Of a DNA stretch of 64,000 bases, positions 59,671 to 64,000 are shown in pieces. Origin of the DNA: UBA830 sp038146925 (GTDB lineage Bacteria > Pseudomonadota > Alphaproteobacteria > MPNO01 > UBA830); assembly GCA_038146925.1 (NCBI GenBank), contig JAYQSP010000011.1, positions 1,240,001 to 1,304,000 of the forward strand, given 5' to 3'. The first letter of the stretch is position 1. Each line of letters opens with the position of its first letter. A program made the translations under genes and the position numbers. Under the pieces are notes generated by a model. That model was given only the letters and a program-made list of their open reading frames with translations, had not been told where the DNA came from and ran no database searches.

Positions 59671-59696
59671 CCGTTATATACCATTGGATATAACGG
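59671..59696 (-). promoter_or_regulatory. ModE-like operator abutting the modA start
   Basis: CCGTTATAT-ACCATTGG-ATATAACGG: perfect 9-bp arms with an 8-nt spacer. It fits the known ModE box pattern (CGNTATATA ... TATATAACG). It ends 2 nt before the modA ATG, so it covers the site where a ribosome-binding site should be. Binding of molybdate-loaded ModE here would block modABC transcription. Confidence 0.65.
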
Positions 59697-59747
59697 GTGG
59701 ACAGAGGCGCCTGGGGCGTGCCGGCTTGCAAAATCCATGACATCGAT

Positions 59748-59895
59748 ATTCCCCCGGGCTTGTCCCCGGGGAGTTATCAATCGGCAGGCGCAGGCGCTAC
59801 GGGCCGGAAATCGCTACCGAAGGTCGATCGCACGCATACGAAATCTACAGACGTCACGAGTAAGGCCGTCATGGACCCCCGGGACCGGCCCGGGC
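59748..59895. repeat. GC-rich intergenic palindromes
   Basis: Two palindromic blocks, CCCCCGGGCTTGTCCCCGGGG (59752-59772 or so, read in two halves) and CCCGGGACCGGCCCGGG (59878-59894), lie between modA and the CobW-type gene. They resemble repetitive extragenic elements. No gene is visible around them. Confidence 0.4.
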
Positions 59896-59919
59896 GAATA
59901 AATGAAGAAATACGGGGGG

Positions 59920-61017
59920 TTAACCGTCCAGTTTCGCCGCCTGTTCCGTCAGGCTGTCGAGCTTTTCCTCAATGACACTGCGGTCCAGATCGCGGGTGAT
60001 GAAGACGATCCGCGACCGGCGGTCGTCGTCGGGCCATTCGGTCAGTTCGGCGGGATCGTGGAACATGTGCTGTACGCCGTGCACCGCGATGGGCTTGTCG
60101 CGCCCCGCGATGTTCAGGATGCCCTTGATCCGCAGCAGTTTCTCGCCGTGCTGGCCGATCAGTATCCGCACCCAGGCGACGAAGGCTTCCCAGTCGATCG
60201 GCTCGTCGCGGGTCATGCAGAAGGCAGTGATGGACTCGTCGTGACGGTTCACGTCGTTGTGGTGATGGTGGTCGTGCCCGTGATCGTGGCCATGGCTGTG
60301 CGATTCTTCTTTCAGATAGGCCTCGTCGCGCAGCCAGCGCTGCACGTCGACCGATTTGGTTTTGGGGTCGTACAGCCCGGTGTCGAACAGTTTCGCGGGC
60401 GCGATTTCGCCCATGACGGCTTTTTCCCGCGGCGCGCCGGGGTTCAGGGCGGTCAGGCGGTCTTCAAGTGCCTGCAATTCGTGCGGCTCAACCAAATCCG
60501 ATTTGGTGATGACGATGCGGTCGGCGACCGCCGCCTGTTTGACGGATTCCTCGTGCCGGTTGAACTCGTTCTCGGCATTGACCGCATCGACGGTCGTGAT
60601 GATGCCGTCGAGCGCGAAGCGGTTGGAGACGACGGGCGCGGTCATCAGCGTGTGGATGATCGGCGCCGGATCGGCAAGGCCGGTGGTTTCGATCAGCACG
60701 CGGCGGAAATAGGGAACCTGTTCCTTTACGCGCTTGATGAACAGATCCGACAGCGCGTTGACCAGGTCCCCCTGAACCGTGCAACACAGGCAGCCGGCGT
60801 TCAGTAGCACGGTGTTTTCGTCGATGCGTTCGACCAGCTGGTGGTCGAGGCCGATTTCGCCGAACTCGTTGATGAGCACGGCGGTCTCGACCATGTCGGG
60901 GTGTTTGACCAGTTTGTTCAGCAGGGTGGTCTTGCCGCTGCCCAGAAACCCGGTCAGCAGCGAGACCTGGACCGGTGCGGTATCCGGTTCGTTCGGTGCC
61001 GCGTCAGTCATTTCCAT
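59920..61017 (-). CDS. CobW/P47K-family GTPase (metal chaperone)
   Basis: 365 aa. G1 motif LLTGFLGSGKTTLLNKL, the family CxCC motif in NAGCLCCTVQGD, G3 in ETTGLADPAP, and G4 as ITKSDLVEP. A histidine-rich segment (SHSHGHDHGHDHHHH) at about 245-260 points to zinc, cobalt or nickel handling. The C-terminal CobW_C domain follows. The protein inserts or delivers metal ions to a client enzyme. ATG 61017 overlaps the end of the cystathionine beta-lyase gene by 14 nt, so they are co-transcribed. Client unknown; a metalloenzyme of the amidohydrolase type is plausible. Confidence 0.9.
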   Translation of the reverse strand: MEMTDAAPNEPDTAPVQVSLLTGFLGSGKTTLLNKLVKHPDMVETAVLINEFGEIGLDHQLVERIDENTVLLNAGCLCCTVQGDLVNALSDLFIKRVKEQVPYFRRVLIETTGLADPAPIIHTLMTAPVVSNRFALDGIITTVDAVNAENEFNRHEESVKQAAVADRIVITKSDLVEPHELQALEDRLTALNPGAPREKAVMGEIAPAKLFDTGLYDPKTKSVDVQRWLRDEAYLKEESHSHGHDHGHDHHHHNDVNRHDESITAFCMTRDEPIDWEAFVAWVRILIGQHGEKLLRIKGILNIAGRDKPIAVHGVQHMFHDPAELTEWPDDDRRSRIVFITRDLDRSVIEEKLDSLTEQAAKLDG

Positions 61018-62179
61018 TCAGCCGGTTGAAACCCTGCTGGAGATCCTCGATTAGGTCGTCCGGGTCTTCCAGACCGGCATGGATGCGGATCAGCTGGCCC
61101 GAATGCTCCCACTTGGTCGCCGTGCGGTTGGCGCCCGGATTGGCGGGCATGATCAGGCTCTCGTACCCGCCCCAGCTGGCGCCCATGGCGTAGAGCTCCA
61201 TGCCGTCGAGCATGGAATCGATGCGCGGCTTCTCGAACTCGTCCTTCAGGACGAACGAGAACAGTCCGCTGGCGCCTGTGAAATCGCGCTGCCAGATGTC
61301 GTGGCCGGGATGATCGGGCAGGGCGGGATGAAGGACGCGTTCGACCTCGGGCCGGTCCTGCAGCCATTTGGCCAGCGTGATCCCGGTTTCCATGTGGCGC
61401 GCCAGCCGCACGGGCAGGGTCCGCAGACCGCGTAGCGCGAGATATACGTCGTCGGGACCGGAGTTCGCGCCGAGGACGGCGGCGGACGGCCGCACCTTGT
61501 CCCATTGTTCCTCGGTGGTGGTGATGAGGCCCATCATGACGTCGGAATGTCCGACGATGTATTTGGTGGCCGCCATCGCGCAGACATCGACGCCGTGTTC
61601 GAACGGCTTGAAGTAAATCCCCGCCGACCAGGTGTCGTCCATGATGACGACGCAGCCGCGCTTGTGCGCTTCCTCGGCAATGGCGGGAATATCCTGCATC
61701 TCGAAGGTCTGCGAGCCCGGCGCTTCGACATAGACGATCTTGGTATTGTCCTGGATCAGGTCCTTGATGCCGGCGCCGATGGCGGGATCGTAATAGGTGG
61801 TCTCCACCCCGAAGCGGCCGATGACGTTGTCGCAGAAATTGCGCGCCGGGCCATAGACGCAGTCGACCATCAGGATGTGATCGCCCTGTTCCAGATAGGC
61901 CAGCATGGCGGCGTTGATCGCGGCGAGCCCGGAAGCGACGGCGACCGTCCGGTAACCGCCCGATACCGCGGCGAAGGCTTCTTCCAGCGCATCGTGGGTC
62001 GGCGTGCCGTGGCGCCCGTAGGTGTAAACGCCCGGTTCCCAGCGGTGATCCCGCCGGTATTCCATCTCCGCGACGGACCCCCAGGCGATGGTCGAGGCGT
62101 GATAGACCGGCGGATTGATAATGCCGTGATTGGACTTCGGATCGCGTCCGCTATGGACGATCTTGGTATCTTCTTTCAT
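61004..62179 (-). CDS. metC: cystathionine beta-lyase
   Basis: 391 aa from ATG 62179 (GTG 62191 in frame). PLP enzyme of the Cys/Met metabolism family: YGRHGTPTHDALEEAFAAVS, the PLP-phosphate and substrate region VASGLAAINAAML, VIMDDTWSAG, and the PLP lysine in CAMAATKYIVGHSDVM. The WGGYES motif near the C-terminus is typical of MetC. It cleaves cystathionine to homocysteine, pyruvate and ammonia in methionine synthesis; it may also desulfhydrate cysteine. It is followed by the CobW-type gene (overlap 14 nt). Confidence 0.9.
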   Translation of the reverse strand: MKEDTKIVHSGRDPKSNHGIINPPVYHASTIAWGSVAEMEYRRDHRWEPGVYTYGRHGTPTHDALEEAFAAVSGGYRTVAVASGLAAINAAMLAYLEQGDHILMVDCVYGPARNFCDNVIGRFGVETTYYDPAIGAGIKDLIQDNTKIVYVEAPGSQTFEMQDIPAIAEEAHKRGCVVIMDDTWSAGIYFKPFEHGVDVCAMAATKYIVGHSDVMMGLITTTEEQWDKVRPSAAVLGANSGPDDVYLALRGLRTLPVRLARHMETGITLAKWLQDRPEVERVLHPALPDHPGHDIWQRDFTGASGLFSFVLKDEFEKPRIDSMLDGMELYAMGASWGGYESLIMPANPGANRTATKWEHSGQLIRIHAGLEDPDDLIEDLQQGFNRLNGND

Positions 62180-62230
62180 GACTCTCGACACGCTGTGGGT
62201 ATGGAAAGCGTCACCATATAGGGGTGGAGT

Positions 62231-63076
62231 TCACGACGCTACAGGCGCGCTGTCGTGCGATCCCCATTCCGTCCATGATCCGTCATACACCGAGACGTCG
62301 TGACGGCCCGTCAGGTGCAGGCCGAGGGCGAGCACGCAGGCGGTGATGCCGGATCCGCAGGTGGTGACCACGGGACTGGATGCGTCGATTCCGGCTTCGG
62401 CGATCAGCGCTTCCAGCTCGGCGGGCGGTTTGACCGTGCCGGATTCCGGGTCGATCAACAGATTGAAGGGCAGGTTCATGCTGCGGGGAATATGACCGGA
62501 CCGACATTCGGGACGCGGTTCCGGATCGGTACCGTTGAAACGTCCCGCGCCGCGCGCGTCCAGCACCTGTTCCGCCTCTGTGGCGAGGTTCTCCCAGACC
62601 TGGTCCATCGACCGGATCATCGCCGGGTTGAAGGACGCCTTGAAGGTCGTGGCCGGGATATCCGGCGCGTCGGTCGTCAGCTGGCGGTTCTCGGCCCGCC
62701 ACTTGTTGAGTCCGCCGTTCAGCAGGGACACCCGGTCGTGGCCGAACGCCCGCAGCGTCCACCACACGCGCGGCGCGGTCATCATCTTCATATTGTCGTA
62801 GACGATGACATGTCGGTCGCTGCCGATGCCTAGTTTCTTCATATGGCTTTCGAAGGTCGGCTCGTCCGGCATCATGTGCGGCAGGTAGCTTTCCGGATCG
62901 GCGACGGCGTCGATGTCCCAGAACACGGCGCCGGGAATGTGGCCTTCCTCGTAATCCTGGATGCCCTCGCGGTCGACGGTCGGCAGGTACCAGGTGGCGT
63001 CGACGATGCGGATGTTTTCGTCGCCGAGATTGTCTTCGAGCCAGTCGGTTTCGACCAGGGTGGGGGTGTCGGTCAT
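62231..63076 (-). CDS. 3-mercaptopyruvate sulfurtransferase
   Basis: 281 aa from ATG 63076. Two rhodanese domains; the first has DATWYLPTVDREG and GAVFWDIDAVADPES, the second ends with the active loop VVTTCGSGITACVLALGL. CGSG-I/V-TA is the mercaptopyruvate-type signature, in contrast to the CRxGx of thiosulfate enzymes. It transfers sulfur from 3-mercaptopyruvate to thiol acceptors or cyanide. It lies upstream of metC on the same strand (51 nt), so sulfur metabolism genes are grouped here. Confidence 0.9.
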   Translation of the reverse strand: MTDTPTLVETDWLEDNLGDENIRIVDATWYLPTVDREGIQDYEEGHIPGAVFWDIDAVADPESYLPHMMPDEPTFESHMKKLGIGSDRHVIVYDNMKMMTAPRVWWTLRAFGHDRVSLLNGGLNKWRAENRQLTTDAPDIPATTFKASFNPAMIRSMDQVWENLATEAEQVLDARGAGRFNGTDPEPRPECRSGHIPRSMNLPFNLLIDPESGTVKPPAELEALIAEAGIDASSPVVTTCGSGITACVLALGLHLTGRHDVSVYDGSWTEWGSHDSAPVAS

Positions 63077-63090
63077 GTCTCGGTCTCTCT

Positions 63091-64000
63091 CTATAGATCC
63101 ACCGTCCACATCTGCGCGTCCGGATAGCGGCTGCCGGCGGTGAAATCGGGCGGTATGGAATCGTGCAGTTCCTGCAGCTCGTCGGCAGTGAGTTCAATAT
63201 CCGTGGTGGCGATATTAAGGTTCAGGTGGTCCACCCGCTTGCTGCCGGGGATCGGCAGGATATCGTCGCCCTGGGCCAGCACCCAGGCCAATGCAATTTG
63301 TGCAGGCGTGCAGCCTTTCGCCTTAGCAAGCGCCTCGATCGGCGCGATGACGGCGACGTTGTGCTTTAAATTGTCGCCCTGGAAGCGCGGATGGTCGCGG
63401 CGGCGGTCTTTTTCTGCCATGTCGGCGTCGCCCTTGATCGCGCCGGTCAGCATGCCCCGGCCCAGCGGCGAATAGGCGACGTAGGTGGTGCCGAGTTCCC
63501 GGCAGACCGGGATCTGGTCCTCAAGCGCGAACTGCGTCCACAGCGACAGTTCGCTCTGCAGCGCCGAGATGGGATGCACCGCATGCGCGCGGCGCAGCGT
63601 CTCGGACGAGCATTCGGACAGGCCGATGGCGCGGATTTTGCCTTCCTTCACCAGATCGGCCATAGCGCCGACCGTGTCCTCGATGGGGACGTTTTTGTCG
63701 ACACGGTGCTGGAAGTAGAGGTCGATCACGTCGGTGCCGAGCCGCTGCAGGCTGGCCTCGCAGGCTTCGCGCACATATTCCGGCCGTCCGTCGGCGCCGC
63801 GGTCGGGATCCTTCGCGTAGATATTGCCGAACTTGGTCGCCAGTAGCACCTTGGTCCGCCGGTCGGCGATGGCCTTGCCGACTAGGGTTTCGTTCGACCC
63901 GCCACCGTAGGCGTCCGCCGTGTCGATGAAGGAAACGCCGGCATCGATGGCGGCATGAATGGTGGCGATCGACTGATCTTCGTCCGCCGGCCCGTAGATG
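63091..64000 (-). CDS. aldo/keto reductase, 5' end outside the window
   Basis: The last 303 codons are inside the window; the start is beyond 64000. From the edge it reads IHAAIDAGVSFIDTADAYGG with the catalytic Asp and Tyr, then VLLATKFGNIY with the active lysine, DLYFQHRVDKNVPIEDTVGA with the following histidine, and IPGSKRVDHLNLNI near the cofactor pocket. It reduces aldehydes or ketones with NADPH (AKR13-like). It ends 14 nt before the mercaptopyruvate sulfurtransferase start, so they may be co-transcribed. Only the N-terminal 20 to 30 residues are missing. Confidence 0.88.
   Translation of the reverse strand, partial: IYGPADEDQSIATIHAAIDAGVSFIDTADAYGGGSNETLVGKAIADRRTKVLLATKFGNIYAKDPDRGADGRPEYVREACEASLQRLGTDVIDLYFQHRVDKNVPIEDTVGAMADLVKEGKIRAIGLSECSSETLRRAHAVHPISALQSELSLWTQFALEDQIPVCRELGTTYVAYSPLGRGMLTGAIKGDADMAEKDRRRDHPRFQGDNLKHNVAVIAPIEALAKAKGCTPAQIALAWVLAQGDDILPIPGSKRVDHLNLNIATTDIELTADELQELHDSIPPDFTAGSRYPDAQMWTVDL

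Noticed and set aside
59902..60807. 301-codon plus-strand frame
   Set aside because: Antisense to the CobW-type GTPase, which carries all GTPase motifs.

Overview
The window reads as GC-rich alphaproteobacterial chromosome. A short Complex I accessory subunit of the NDUFS4 type (24645-24953) is the best lineage marker. The ModABC molybdate importer, CoxL-type molybdoenzymes, TRAP and TctC uptake proteins and many ACMSD-type amidohydrolases fit a catabolically versatile Rhodospirillales-like organism. Species cannot be fixed from the sequence alone.

Region by region. (1) 0.3-6.1 kb: a minus-strand aromatic-catabolism operon (LigB/LigA-type extradiol dioxygenase, FAD monooxygenase, orphan CoxL-type molybdoenzyme, enoyl-CoA hydratase), the last three overlapping by 4 nt. 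(2) 6.1-7.1 kb: a PEP-CTERM surface protein behind a canonical sigma-54 promoter and two 17-bp upstream repeats. (3) 7.1-11.8 kb: housekeeping and accessory genes (DUF2461, Gpt, a lipoprotein, MetE-like, two SDRs). (4) 11.9-21.5 kb: a degraded prophage-like island next to tRNA-Pro(TGG). It has an intact integrase, a second truncated integrase with an excisionase-like HTH, a CI/S24 repressor divergent from a Cro-like gene, early phage genes (DUF3310 and others), several small exported proteins, broken genes, and a run of five hairpins without a convincing gene. No capsid, tail or terminase gene is visible. (5) 21.6-32.9 kb: VOC protein, amidohydrolases, TctC and TRAP uptake systems, two SDRs. 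(6) 32.95-42.2 kb: a second island beside tRNA-Arg(TCT), with an integrase remnant, tandem IS-like repeats, LysR, allophanate hydrolase and a dipeptide-type ABC importer whose last genes carry several frameshifts. (7) 42.2-56.2 kb: MBL hydrolases, GMC oxidoreductase, 3-hydroxyanthranilate dioxygenase with RidA, amidohydrolases, EamA exporter, acyl-CoA dehydrogenase and glutathione transferase. (8) 56.4-64 kb: an M15-like protein coupled to modABC, a CobW-type GTPase, cystathionine beta-lyase, mercaptopyruvate sulfurtransferase and a partial aldo/keto reductase.

How they may work together: the importers (TctC, TRAP, ABC), molybdate uptake, the CoxL-type enzyme, ring-cleavage dioxygenases and amidohydrolases suggest uptake and breakdown of aromatic and N-heterocyclic carboxylates. 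Substrates are inferred from family membership only. The most unusual stretches are the tandem-hairpin region at 18.08-18.32 kb, the repressor operon carrying two exported proteins, the sigma-54/PEP-CTERM promoter and the ModE-like palindrome abutting modA.
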